A DNA stretch of 64,000 nt. Source: Paramyrothecium sp. XJ0827. Lineage: Eukaryota; Ascomycota; Sordariomycetes; Hypocreales; Stachybotryaceae. Made by a program: the position numbers and the translations under genes. The stretch lies in contig JAJFPB010000009.1 in assembly GCA_020881915.1 (NCBI GenBank), positions 868,001 to 932,000 on the forward strand, given 5' to 3'. Below are positions 23,448 through 35,392 of the stretch, in pieces; position 1 is the first letter of the stretch; every line of letters begins with the position of its first letter. The notes beneath the pieces were generated by a model. It saw only the letters and a list, made by a program, of their open reading frames with translations, had not been told where the DNA came from and did not search any database.

Positions 23448-25545
23448 GGTGTAAGCGGCGAGCTATCAACAAGGAAGACAAAGCAAGGGATGGGAGGCTG
23501 AGGAGCTTGTCTTAAGCTGTACCTCCCCCATCCCTTCGGACGACGATCCCTTCAACTTATAGACTGTTGATCTTTGGCCAAGCCCTCAGCTCTCTCCCCT
23601 CTTTCCCTTACTTTCTCCATTGGGTTGTATGTTGGAAGACGCATGCGCGAAGAATTATCAGCCAGTACGTCCGGCCTATCCCACGTGTCCCTTTTCACCT
23701 TCCTGGAGCTCTCATGATGTCTCCCTTTGATGCCCCTTGACCGACACTAAGTCAAGTCAGACCCGATTCTCGTAGTATTTTAGAGCAGAAATGGGTGAAG
23801 TTGCAGCGCGAGGCATGGTCTCTTCTGCTTTGAGGAACCAACCTGTTTTCCCCTGTGCCAATCAAGTCGCAAGCGAGGGCCGATGTGGCGCACGTGCAGA
23901 GGCGATATAGGGCCACAATGGCCGTTGACTGGCTCTCGTGATGCTCCGGCAGAGGCAGATCTGCATGCTGCAGGCCGCGGCAATCAGGGGTGCTTTTCCA
24001 GAGTAGAAGGTCCATTGACCAAGGGCGGCCGATGGGTGGGGCTGATCTTTGCTAGCATTGGGAGGAGTTTAAGAGAATGGCAATGAGGGGACAGCGAAGT
24101 TCGGTTGAAAGGTCGGCCATTAGCTTAAGATATGGACATTGTGAGCATCGGCTACATTATTCGTTCGTTCGAAGCGCTTAGAGAAAGCACGTGTGGCGTC
24201 CTCTGGCCTGTAGATGTGATGATGCCTTGAATACTTGGCAGCGCTACTGGTTCGCAGAATATGGAGCTGGTATCGTTTTTTATCGCTGCACAGGGATGGC
24301 TAGATTGGCATCGAATCAGATCTGGATGTACGTTACATGATCTGTTCAACTCATGATGTCTGCAATCCCCGCTTCAGGGTCGTAATGATACCGTCGACAT
24401 GAGCAGCGACCAAGCACATTTCCGGCTAAACTGGTAAGTGACCAGGCCACCAATGTCAGGTGTCGAGAGACCTGACCTTGGAATGCGATAGGTAGTGTAG
24501 TGACCATGATTGGATGGACTGTGGTTACATTCTCAGTTGGCATCGATGCCACCTTCTGACCAGAGCCTGTTGCTCGGCCCGGCCACTGATTGCGCATGAT
24601 CCGCCTGTTGGGTCGGCCAAGGGTAAGCGCATTGCTCAAGTGTAGATTCCCCAAGCTTACTCGCAGAATTACCTATGTCGGGACCACATCAAGGAGGCAA
24701 GCTATTACAAGACTCCTTTGGCAAACGCGCTGTAATAAAATGGCATCATCATTGAAATACAACCTCGGTATGTTCTGGGTGGCTATGAGACAGTGCTGCA
24801 TTTAGGGCTGCATGGGAGACTCTGCTCTTCCAAGTGGGTTTAATGGTCTCGGGGATCCATCTCGTGCCGATCCGAAGACACAGTCACAAAACCAAATGCT
24901 CCCTCGTTGCTGATCATGGGGAAGGAGTTTATTCAATAAAAAGCTCTCCAGACAGCTCTCGAGCCACTCATACTCAGACTCATACCGTGATTGGGAGGGA
25001 CAGGAAATCCATCTTCTTGAGCTACCCTATAACTCAGAGGGTTGCTTGGAACTATGTGAAAATCCCATATGGAATGGGAGCCTTACTTCCCAACAGCAAT
25101 ACAGAAGCGGAAGTTATATCTTCCTTTCGTCAAGTTCAAGCTACTCCTACGATTGAATGATTACATGCTATCTGACCTTTTTATCGGTCGGGTAAGGTGT
25201 TGTGCTTTGGTATCAAACTTGAGACCCACATCCACTCCCTGGCATGTTTGATCTATGACAGCGACGTGGGAGCCACGAGTAACACATTGACTCGAAAGCA
25301 TGTTGAGAAGCCAAAACGGACGCGAAAAGCGCTTTAGATTTAATATTCACAATTTGGTATCAATAAGAGCATAGTCATAACGGCCAGAGCCTTCCCAAGA
25401 ACACCACGCTTATAACCAACTGTTCTTCCATTGTATCGTTCGTTTCATCGAAACGTCTCGTCGACATCATTGGTGTTTTCCTTCCCAAGTACAGAACTAT
25501 TAACATAACGTGTGTTGAACAGCAAGAATCATTGCGTCGTTCAAC
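23448..25545. other. 2.1 kb intergenic region
   Basis: The promoter side of the NLP gene and the 3' flank of the small PSE-repeat gene. No frame longer than about 110 codons looks coding, and no repeat or RNA gene was found. Confidence 0.5.
23556..23561 (-). promoter_or_regulatory. TATA-like element upstream of the NLP gene
   Basis: TATAAG on the minus strand about 110 bases before the ATG. Position and sequence fit a TATA box, but this is unsupported by transcript data. Confidence 0.35.
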
Positions 25546-25890
25546 CTAAGGGCGGCCGGCGGTATTTCGCATCGGAGCAAACTATCGAGCGGGCAGGTTA
25601 GCGCCGTCACAGATAGCCGGTTGCCATCTTTCAGAACTTACCGTTGGCCCTTTCGTAAATGACGATGCATGCGCATCTTCCAGGTACGAATCCGCCAGCC
25701 CCTTGAGGACTCTCTTGGCTTTGTCGCGCAGAACCTTTGACTTCGGCTGTCGCTGCTGCTGCTGTGCATTTGCGGGCAGCAGTCCCACTTCAGATGGGCA
25801 GAGAGTCGCCTCAGAAGGCGCTAGCGTCACCTCCGAGGGCGCATTGTGCGCTGTCTGATACGTTGGTTGAGCAGACATCGTGCTGTACAT
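25546..25890 (-). CDS. Small uncharacterised protein with PSE repeats (two exons)
   Basis: Exon 1 is 25890-25642 and exon 2 is 25581-25546, joined by a 60-base phase-0 intron (GTAAGT donor, GCTAAC branch, TAG acceptor). The product is 94 residues. The N-terminal half has three spaced copies of a P-S-E-x-x-L-like unit (APSEVTL, APSEATL, CPSEVGLL), then a Gln run and a basic segment KSKVLRDKAKRVLKGLADSYLEDA that can form an amphipathic helix. No domain is recognised and there is no signal peptide. Good splice signals and an ordered composition argue for a real gene, but it could be a chance frame. Confidence 0.55.
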
Positions 25891-28800
25891 CTCGGACTGC
25901 GCTTATGCTGTTGTAAGTGTTTGCAGCTTGGGGCTCAATGTGCCCCGCGGTGACGGGCAGCCATAGAGATATACGGATACCAACTGTGCTCTGCCGTAAT
26001 CAATACGATTGCGGCCAATGGAGGCATTCTCGACTGGATAACGGCACCCATGTGATGAAAGAGACCCCTAGCAGCCTCGCCCTCCAGGTTGTGAGTCTTG
26101 GCGCAAGCCATCAACAGCCACATGAAAGGGTCCGCCCGCGTTGTACAATAAGGTTCTTGCGAGGCTTGAGCTAGCACAAATATCATACAAGGTAGTTTTC
26201 TTTTTTCTGTTTCCTGAATCATGGATCCATGAGTTCCGTAAAATCGCTGACTTGGGATACTTCATGTTGAACTGTTCGTTCCATGCCAACAGGCCAAGCC
26301 ACCATATTCTTCTGGTCGCCTCAGCTGACGCCGTCGTAGCACCCCGGAGTTTTTGTGGTTGCAAGCTTTCATACAATCCGCATGCCCCAATGAGACCGCG
26401 CCGCCCGCCCACGAGGTGCTGTTTGAAAGTGCACCATCCAATAGCTGGTCAGCGCCGCCGCTTCTCACCAGCCAGCGTGCGATGCAACCCTCTTTATGAG
26501 CACCTACCCTGAACCTCAGCAGCTCACCTAGACCTGACACGTCAAAATAATATCCAGCGGTGAGGCTTCGAATGCAGAAAACCTCTTTTTTTTTTGCCAA
26601 CAACAAACTTTTCGTCATTTTATGCGTAGAGTAAGTTTGGTCTTTCTTTTCTTTTTGCCTTCGGAGCCGGGGTTAGTTGGGGTTTTCATTCTTCTACCGC
26701 AGTGCTTCGGTATCGGGTGTTTACCGACGATGGCAGCCGCTTCTTCTTGTGGGTTTGCCAACACCCCACACGCACGCTTCTTATGATGTGATCTTAATGA
26801 AGCTCAAAGCGGGACTTGACAGTTGAATTGAAACCACCGGATAGTAGAGCTTGTGAATTCTTGAACCTGAATGAATGAGCCCTCTCGTTGTCCAGACGCC
26901 TCCATACATTCTTACTACGCACACATTATTGCAGTATCGCGACAATGTGACATACGGAGTTCTGCATGCCATGACCAACGAGCAACGACGTTGATCTTGA
27001 ACGTCCTGAGCCAGCTGCATTTACAAGATGAAACGTGAACATGCTCATAGTAACCTAGACGGCCGTCTGCCTGACGTCGCAGCCTCAACTGGTGGTGGGG
27101 AAAAGCCCAGCTGAATCCTCAGTTCTCGCTGCCACATAGGGCAAATCAGTTGGCAGCTGGCGCTGATTTGTGCTCGTCATTCTCACCGTGTGCACCGGTT
27201 GTACGGGGACAAGAGCGTTTTCTGACAGTATCTTACATGCGCCATCATGCACCCTCCCGTCCAGCGACGGACCAACAACCTCATGCGAGACGCCATGGCA
27301 GGCTCTGAATAAGCTGGCAGGCCTGTCAACGTTGACGCCGCCCCACGTTCGAGAGTGGACTGTGGCGCCTCTTCCGCTCACTGACTAAAGCAAGTGATTG
27401 AAGCTTCCTGGCATTCGTTTGGTAGCTAAGCTCGGAGAAAATTGACATCCATGGCTGGTGGCGCACAGACAATAGCAAGCAGCGCCCAATGGGGAGAGTA
27501 AGCAGAGAGATCATGGTGAAACGGCCAATTGGCTGCGCTATGTGCAGTTGCTATGTATGCCAACAAGTTCTGCAATGCCCGGCCATGGAAGATCAGCTCA
27601 CTTTCATCAATTCAGATGGCGCTGATAAGGCCAAATTGGCAGCTAGTGACTAGGCCGGCTTTCGTCATCAAACGTTCGAGATTGAAGGTCCAGCCTAGTC
27701 TGTGCAAGGCCTTCTGTAACAATAGTCGACATTCACTGCCTGGCTAAATATTTAGGCCCGGCCGCTCCTCAAGGGGCTATAAGGAGAAACTCTCTAGCGG
27801 CAGCTAAGCTCTTCTTCTACCCACATTCAACCTGCTAGCCTAATTGGAGGATCCTGGGCCGAGGAATTGAGATCGGAGGGGCTATAAGCGCTGCCTTAAG
27901 AACTGGGGGGAGGGGGGGGACCGGCAAGTGGGAGCAACCATCACGAACAATCTGGGCTTTATTGCTCAAGTATAGGCAGCCTTTTCGTGGTAGCATCGCA
28001 GCTTTACCGGTAGTCTAACCGGCAGTGTGGCACGACAATCTTCGTGCCATCTCGAGCGCGGCTGTGTCAGATTAATTAAGACGTAGTAAACGACCCAATG
28101 GGCTGGTGCCGCCGACGATGCAGACCGTTCGGACCTCATGCATGAAAGGAGCAGTCCAGCCCATGCCCAATCGAGAAGATAATCGCCCATGCTGCAACTT
28201 TTTCAGGGGGTCACTGTAATCAGTGACAGGTCAGGGGGAAGGGTAAGACCAGAAGTTGGGATCTTCACCAAATCCAGGTTGAAATTGAATAACCGGCAAT
28301 TACGAACGAATTGTCAACAATTCCTTTGCACTGTAAGAGATGAGTGAAGAAAAAATTGGCATGGGTTCGGCAACCCCCTAGGCCAGTGGCAAAAAGGAAA
28401 CAGAATGGAAGCACCAAAGAAATAAGATTTCGGAACAATCAGCAGAAGAAGCAAATGGCGTACATGGCTCGATCGGACGGGCAAACGCCTCTCCGGCCTG
28501 GCGTTGGTTCGAAGGAAAGCCACGCGAATTCCTCCACGAACGGTGCGTCAGCCGTCCCGCTACAGTCGCATGGCTTTTCTCGCACGCCTTTCCTGATCTT
28601 CCCTAATGCTCCCAAAGTCCCGTATCCGCCAACTAAGGCAGCAAACCCTTGCTAGAACCCTTCCGAAGCCAGGCACAAACTGCTCTGGACTGGCCCCGCC
28701 TCATGCAGGTGCTGTTCAGCTCTGCTTCCATCGTGGAGAATCGGCTGCCCGTTACGGACCAACAGACGGCCCTCCTTCCCTCTGGGCAGATAGCGTGTTG

Positions 28801-29670
28801 GGGGGGGACCATGTGCTGAGGTAAACTGACCTTGCCAAAAGCTTCGAAGAAGGATTTCCCTCCTGTCATCTTACTGGGATCAGGGCGCCACCAAGTCTTG
28901 ATCGGACTAGGGTCCGGATTAGTGATGGTTGGGTCATTGAGTTCAGCTTCCCGCAAGACACCGGGGCTTTTGCTGTACCATCTGGTCGACAAACACACAT
29001 ACACGCACACAAACACACACATAACCCCCTGCCTGTCCCGGCATCTCGAGATAGCCACATGGCGGTGGATGCATTGTCTTGTGATAACCGGACTCCACGA
29101 CTCGAAGGATTCATTGTGGGCTCGGGGCTGATCATCTCGTTCTCTCCACAAATGCTCCAACCAACTCGAGAACAAGCACGACCCTCACACTCATTTCTGC
29201 TCTTATTGTCGGTCGATTCCCGACCTTAGGATTGAGGACCGGACCAGGCCCAGGGTGACACAGCAAACAGGTCCCTCCCTGGCACTACGCGACTCATTCG
29301 CAGGCACTTCAATCCATCAACACTAGCTTCGTAGGGGTTGGTGTTAACCATTCGTCGCCTAGACCAGGCGGCTCCACCGCTGGTCGTCCCCATTCCCGAA
29401 GCTAGTCTTCGTCGTGAATCGGTATTCCCTTGATACATTCAGGCTAGTTCTTGTGGGAAATCCGACGATTTTTCTCCTCTATATACCAACGCTAGGGAAG
29501 CTCCTCGGTGCTGTTAATCAGAGATGACTTGACAGCTTCGGGAAAAATCGACAGCGGCAAGTTGTCCGATATCTTTCACCCTTCCCCTCCCCCAAGCCCC
29601 CGGCGGGCTGGAAAACTTCATCTCTTGGACTCTTCACCCGTCTCGCTGCCTTGGAGGATAATTGGCAATC
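25891..29670. other. 3.8 kb gene-poor interval
   Basis: Separates the small PSE gene from the receptor gene, which diverge from it. It holds a T run near 26585, a G-rich tract near 27905-27920 and a CA-rich microsatellite near 28990-29025. No supportable gene was seen on either strand. Confidence 0.5.
28990..29025. repeat. CA-rich microsatellite
   Basis: An interrupted CA/CACA tract in non-coding sequence. Confidence 0.7.
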
Positions 29671-31137
29671 ATGGCGTTGGGAGAATTAAAGAAGGAGAGC
29701 CAAACGCTGCTCGGTCTATCAGCGAATTTGCGCAGCGGTCTTACAGCCATCTCCGTCCTCGCCTTCATCTCCTTCGCTGCTTCAACGGTACTATTCTTCT
29801 ACCTGACGTACAAGTTGATAGCATGGCACTTCTTCATCCCCCCGACGTCTGTGGGACACCAGCCGGACCAGAGCACCTTCCAGCGGAAGATGGACTTTGC
29901 GTTGGGGATTGATACCATCTTCAGTGATGACCACAAGATACAAGGAGAGGCCGCCGAGGCACAAACGACCCGTCCTCGTCGAGGCAAGCCTAACCAGTTT
30001 CTCATCCTCATTTTCAACCTCTTGCTCGCCGACATGCACCAAGCGACAGCTTTCCTGCTGAACTCCTCGTGGTTGCATCACAACGGCATCATGGTTGACG
30101 AACCAGCATGTTTCGCCCAGGGACTGTTTGTCTCCCTGGGCGACTTGGCCTCGAGCATGTTCATCACCGCCATCGCCGTCCACACCTACCTTTCCGTCGT
30201 CACCAAGTATCGCACAACGCACACGGCCCTGTACGTCATGATTTGCGCCATCTGGGTATTCGTATACGCGATATCCTTGATTCCCGTTGGCGTGACACAG
30301 AACGGCGCTGCTGTAGGCGGTTTCTTCGTGCGTGCCGGAGCTTGGGTAAGTTGTCTCGTCTTTCTGCGCTCGATGTAAGCGACTAACTCTGGACAGTGTT
30401 GGATGAATAAGGAGTACGAAAACATGCGTTTACTCACCCACTACCTCTTCATCTTCATCGCTATTGCAATTACATGCAGTCTCTATACTGCCATATTTGT
30501 GTCCTTGCGACGCCAAGCCAGGTCTAACAACGACAACCAGAACCAGGAGGAAATTTCAGATCTGCAGATCCAACTGAGCCGCAATCCGGCCTTCTTGATC
30601 TACCCAGTTATATACGTGCTCTGCACTCTCCCCCTCGCCCTGGGTCGTCTGCTGTCAATGGCCGGAGTCGAGGTTCCGGTCGGCTACTTCTGCTTCGCCG
30701 GTGCCATGATCGCCTCGAACGGCTCCTTCGATTGTCTCCTCTTCGGCACCACTCGTAACGTCATCGTCTTCGCATCCAAATACGAGGTCGACATCGCCGA
30801 AGACGGCCTCAACACGTTCAACTTCATGACCGCGGTGCCCCGGCGACGCTTCGGAAACATGGTGTGGATCGAGGGCGGCAAGCGAGATGCGGAAGAAAAG
30901 GTGGCGGGCGGATGGTGGACATGGAACCGCGTCCGCGGTAGGCCAGAGAGGAGGCATATCAGCAAGGGATCCCGCAGTGTCAGCCAGGAATCGCTGAGAG
31001 GTCCTGCTATTCAGATGGAAACGGTTACGTCGGTGGTGGTGGAGATGGATGCCGACAAGGAACGAGACCCGAGATACCCAAACCCAGCCACGAGCTCGAG
31101 CCCGTCAGTGGTCAGCTCTGATAGAGGCGCCTTATGA
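29671..31137 (+). CDS. Seven-transmembrane G-protein-coupled-receptor-like protein (two exons)
   Basis: Exons are 29671-30345 and 30397-31137 with a 51-base phase-0 intron (GTAAGT donor, ACTAAC branch, ACAG acceptor). The product is about 471 residues. ATG 29671 (MALGELKKES) is taken as start. Seven hydrophobic segments can be placed: before the first long loop (~20-47), FLILIFNLLLAD, LFVSLGDLASSMFITAIAV, ALYVMICAIWVFVYAIS, YLFIFIAIAITCSLY, FLIYPVIYVLCTLPLALG and FCFAGAMIASNGSFDCLLF. A roughly 50-residue loop lies between TM1 and TM2, and a Ser/Arg-rich tail follows TM7. The pattern resembles fungal Git3/cAMP-receptor-like nutrient receptors that signal through heterotrimeric G proteins. The ligand is unknown. 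Confidence 0.82.
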
Positions 31138-31246
31138 TAGCATAGCGTATTGCATGTCTTTGTAGACCTAATAGAACCCAAGTTCAACTAGCCGAACAAA
31201 TGCCCTTCGAGGTCATTCGAACGAATTCCTTGCAACGCCCGGAATA

Positions 31247-31960
31247 TTATTGTTTCCACGTCTTCTCTGTCTCGGTAACGCCACCTACAATATCCTTCCA
31301 ACCCAGGGCACTCCATGTGGAAGGGTTCTCCAGTGATTCCACGAAATGGTTGAGTGCTAGCACGGTTTGGCTGGCCCATCGCTCCGCACTTACGAAGCCA
31401 GTTCCCGTGCCCAACGGTGTCATGAGCAGGCTTCTAATCGGAGCAACGGCATTACCTTTCGAGGTGGACGACTGATTGTGCTTATCGATTGCACACAAAA
31501 GGCTCCATATGCACTCATACACAACCTCCCTGTCCCACTGAACATTCTGAGGGACGCGCATGGTCGGGCAGAGTGCCAGATATCTCGTGCCCCAAACATT
31601 CCTCGAGCGACCCCGAAACTCATCAGGAATCTGGACAAGCGTGCAAGTTCCCGGCGGAGAGAATCCGCGCCATTCATCGTACAATGTCTTTTGCGCGACG
31701 CGCGTCAACGCATGGTAATCGTCTCTGGGCGCAAATGCTCGTGAAATGGCGTCATCGAAACCTCCGTCCAGGCGCCCGTAGGAGTTCGCAGGTGATACCA
31801 CGAGGTCGAACTGAGTTGCCGACGATACGCCTGACAGAGCGCTGGAGTGGTGCGTGACAGCGACGGCAGGGCTCAAGCGAAGCGCCCCGGTTGCCTTGTT
31901 GAAAGCTTCACGGAAGTTCTCATCCATACAAAGGAGATGGATATGTGGTATTTGAGGCAT
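31247..31960 (-). CDS. Macro-domain-like protein
   Basis: A single exon of 237 codons from ATG 31960. FDLVVSPANSYGRLDGGFD near residues 51-69 is the ADP-ribose-binding signature of macro domains, with the usual Asn and the Gly-rich turn. The later LLMTPLGTGTGF segment is the second phosphate-binding loop. Family members bind or hydrolyse ADP-ribose or ADP-ribosyl groups; ascomycetes carry a stand-alone subfamily of this length without a known role. It is divergent from the succinyl-CoA-ligase beta gene, 603 bases away. There is no signal peptide, so it is probably cytosolic or nuclear. Confidence 0.82.
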   Translation of the reverse strand: MPQIPHIHLLCMDENFREAFNKATGALRLSPAVAVTHHSSALSGVSSATQFDLVVSPANSYGRLDGGFDDAISRAFAPRDDYHALTRVAQKTLYDEWRGFSPPGTCTLVQIPDEFRGRSRNVWGTRYLALCPTMRVPQNVQWDREVVYECIWSLLCAIDKHNQSSTSKGNAVAPIRSLLMTPLGTGTGFVSAERWASQTVLALNHFVESLENPSTWSALGWKDIVGGVTETEKTWKQ

Positions 31961-32563
31961 GGCTGCTTGCTCGAATGGCTAATTTGGAATGAGAAGGACT
32001 TTACGTCTTGCTGTCCTGTTGTGGTGAAGTATTCCTGTGACTCGGCCATGGGCTCACGTCTGCCTGGCCCAGCCGGCATCAGATCAACGATCCTTCGGGC
32101 TTGTCTCCATATCTTAGGTACTCTTTTCTTCACAAGCAAGGTGGCTCCAGCAGCGGGGCACCGAGGCTGAATCCGGGGTTACCCACTTAGCGGGGAGCTT
32201 GAGTCTTGGTGCTTATCAGTTGCATTGCTCGGTAGGATACTCTGCTCTGACTTTGTTGTCATCAGTTCTGTGTCTTGCCCATTCGGTTCTTGCATTCTTG
32301 CGCACTGCCATATTTCCATTCGTTTGTGAGGGGTTCAATCAGTCGGTGTGAATGCATAGCCGGATCGAGCAAAGTCGGTTATACCGTTTCAACACAGGCA
32401 TCGTATGGCCTGTGATATAGCCGACAGCCAACGCCGACCCCAAGGATACACAGCGTCGACTGATTGTACCCTCAAAATATTGTTCCACACACGGGCCATT
32501 GAGTTTCAATTAGACACATAATCAATTACGAGAGTCCGTCACAGCTACAGCGTTCCTTCCATT
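31961..32563. other. Divergent intergenic region
   Basis: Lies between the macro-domain gene and the succinyl-CoA-ligase beta gene, so it should contain both promoters. No small gene was seen. Confidence 0.5.
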
Positions 32564-34101
32564 ATGGCTTGGGTACGAGCATTGGGCAGGCCATTAGCTG
32601 GTAGCCAGAGGGTACGTTGGGGCTCAACTGCTTCGGTGGACACGCTTCTGATACTGGCAACAATGTCAGGCTTTTCGAGTGTGCCAGACTCGGTTCCTTA
32701 GCTTACACGAGTATCGAGCTTTTCAGCTACTCCAAGATGTACGCCTTCGTGTGTATCGCTGGCGAAGCTGATTCTGACCATAAGATAGTACCAAATCCCC
32801 GTACCTCGTGGCCAGGTCGCAGAGACAGCAGAGCAAGCTGAAAGCATTGCCGCAGAGCTTGGTTAGTCATAATAATATAAAGCTGTACGGCGATCCATGT
32901 TGACTAGTCGCAGGTGGGAGTTGCGTACTAAAAGCCCAAATACTAAAGGATGGCCGAGGAGAAGGGCAGTTCGAAAACGGGCTTCTTGGAGGAATTCAGT
33001 TCGCAAAAAGTCCTCAAGAAGTACAGAACCTGGCATCGAAGATGCTGGGACACAGATTAAAACCCAAGGAATCTACCGACAGTGCATCGACGATCCGACA
33101 ACTGCTCGTTACCGAAACGCTTCCATTCGGAGAGGAATGGTATGTCGCTCTGACGATTGACCGGGAGCAATACTGCCCAGTGTTGGTAATGTCCAAACCT
33201 GGTGGAGTTGACGTTGCGAAATTGGCCCAATCCAAATCCAGCGAGCTCTTCACATTCCCCTTCAGCATGTCCTTGGGCATCACACCAAGTCTTATCAGCC
33301 AGGTCTCCAAAGACCTCAAGATACCCACCCAATTATCAGAGAAGCTGGGCAACATTCTCAGAGGTCTCTTTCAGATCTTCCAAGACAAAGATGCTTTGAC
33401 TCTCGAGGTAAACCCCCTCGTACGCACCCACGATGGCGCCTTGACCTGCCTAGACGCCAAATTCACTTTCGACGATGCGGCGCAGAGGAGACAACCGGAG
33501 CTGTTCGCCTTGCGGGACAAGTCACTCGAAATACCAGAAGAGGTGGAGGCTGAGAAGTATGGGCTTATATATGTGCGGATGGACGGTAACATTGGCAACG
33601 TGGTGAATGGTGCCGGTCTAGCCATGGCCACAAATGATGCGATCTATCTAAACGGAGGTTCAAGTGCAAATTTTCTCGACGCCGGAGGTCAAGCCACAAA
33701 GGAGACCATGCAACAAGCATTTCGCATTGTTCTGATGGATGAAAGGGTGAAGGCTATCATTGTGAATGTTTACGGCGGTACGCATGAGCCATTCTTGGGG
33801 ATATTGCAAGCGTAAACTGACTGAAAATCGTAGGCATAACCAGATGCGACATGATTGCAGAGTCCATAATCGGCGCGGCGAAACAGCTGGGATCATTTCC
33901 TGTCCCTGTTGTCGTGCGACTACAGGGAACAAACTCAGAGAAGGGCTTGCAGTTAGTGAGTGCCTCAAATTTGAGCCTGTTCAATCATCTACAAAACTGA
34001 CATTGGAGGCTTAGCTCCGAGAGGCGGACCTGGGACTGCATGTGGAGGCAGATTTCGGGACGGCAGCTCAACTCGTCGTGGAGCTTGCAAACCAGGCGTA
34101 G
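32564..34101 (+). CDS. Succinyl-CoA ligase-like beta subunit (six exons)
   Basis: The exons are 32564-32611, 32670-32738, 32789-32861, 32914-33777, 33834-33955 and 34015-34101, giving 420 residues. Every junction has GT/AG and keeps the family frame. The first ~25 residues are basic and hydroxylated, suggesting mitochondrial import. [11 protein letters not shown] is the conserved N-terminus of the ATP-grasp fold, VLKAQIL the nucleotide-facing strand, LEVNPL the metal-binding motif and NVYGGITRCD the C-terminal signature. The canonical reaction is succinyl-CoA + NDP + Pi to succinate + CoA + NTP. The glycine loop normally near GGRGKG reads DGRGEG (Glu80), and other positions also drift, so this may be a paralogue with altered substrate. 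The partner alpha gene lies 69 bases downstream on the other strand. Confidence 0.9.
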
Positions 34102-34170
34102 ACTTAGATATCTATCAATTCAGTGCTGTCATCACATATAGTTCGTAATCTCTTGTGCTCGCGCCCAGCA

Positions 34171-35392
34171 TTACATGCCAAGTACTTCCTTCATTTTCGT
34201 TCCCATCATGCCCGGATGTGGAACGACGATGGCGCCAGCGTCGGCAAGTGCATCTGCTTTCGCCGTCGCGGAGATGTCCCGAGGGGACAAGAAAGCTCCA
34301 GCGTGACCCATCGCTCGCCCTTGGGGCGCTGTACGACCAGCAACCATGGCTATGATGGGCTTGGGCTGGGATGTAGACGCCCTATACTTCTTGATTGCCT
34401 CGGCAGCTCGGAGTTCCGCTTCACCGCCGATTTCGCCAATAACAATGATGCCTTTGGTCTCCTCGTGGTCAAAGAATAGGTTAAGCCCATCCAATAAGCT
34501 GGTACCTGATACTGATATTAGTTCCAGCTATCAATGAAAGTGAACGAATGAAATACCGGGAAGCATGTCTCCGCCCATGCCAACGACAATGCTTTGGCCT
34601 AGGCCGGCCTTGGTCGTGGCACCGACTGCCTCATAGCTGAGAGTGCCTGACTTGGAGACAATGCCCACGCAGCCACGCATGTACTGTTTGTATGGCATGA
34701 TGCCGACACGGCATTGCTCGGGCGCAATGATGCCCGGACAATTCGGCCCCACCAAGCGAGTCTTGCTCTGGGTCCTCAGAATCTCCTGGACTCTGAGCAT
34801 ATCATGCACAGGGACATGCTCTGCCACCGAGACCACGAGCGGTACTTCAGCTTCAATGGCCTCGGTAATGGCTTTGGCTGCGAAAGCAGCTGGTACGAAG
34901 ACGGCACTGACATGAGGTTTCACGACATCCATGGCCTGCTGGTGTAAGTAAAGGTATTGACCTAGCATGTTAGTGCCTAAGCCTCACCTGTCGCACAGTA
35001 TCGAACACGGGCAAGCCCAGGTGCTCTTGGCCCCCTTTACCGGGCGAAACGCCGCCAACGATCTTGGTTCCATACTCTAGGGTATCTTTTGCATTAGAGG
35101 TGGCCTGGGAGACATGTCAGCTTGTTTCTCCGGCAGACATTGGCCACAGCCGTACCGCCTTGCCAGTGAATCCTGGGATGCCTCAGTCAGCGAAACAGTC
35201 CCTTTGTTTGTCGAGGAATAAGCAGGATTCACCTTGAAAAATCACTTTGGTGTTTCCGTCAATCCGTAGGTTCGCTATCGTATCATCGTATGGGCCATGG
35301 CGCGGCTGTGTGAAGCAGAAATTGCGACGCTGCAAAACCCGAAATGAAGAAGTGGGTGCAAAGACACGCTCGAAACGACACGGGAATCTCAT
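34171..35392 (-). CDS. Succinyl-CoA ligase-like alpha subunit (five exons, one microexon)
   Basis: The exons are 35392-35233, 35172-35156, 35104-34988, 34938-34557 and 34505-34171, giving 336 residues. Exon 2 is only 17 bases and supplies most of the CoA-binding GFTGKA motif. The start of exon 4 could also be 34935, three bases on. An N-terminal basic stretch rich in Arg/Phe suggests mitochondrial targeting. GGVSPGKGG and GPNCPGI are standard family blocks, IGEIGG follows, and His293 in GHAGAF is the phosphorylated histidine. Positions after GFTGK (normally Q-A-T-F or Q-G-T-F) read A-A-T-S, a departure from housekeeping enzymes. It is expected to pair with the adjacent beta subunit. Confidence 0.9.

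Noticed and set aside
26141..26618. Opposed 118-123 codon frames
   Set aside because: They overlap on opposite strands, neither shows conserved motifs or introns, and they span a T homopolymer.
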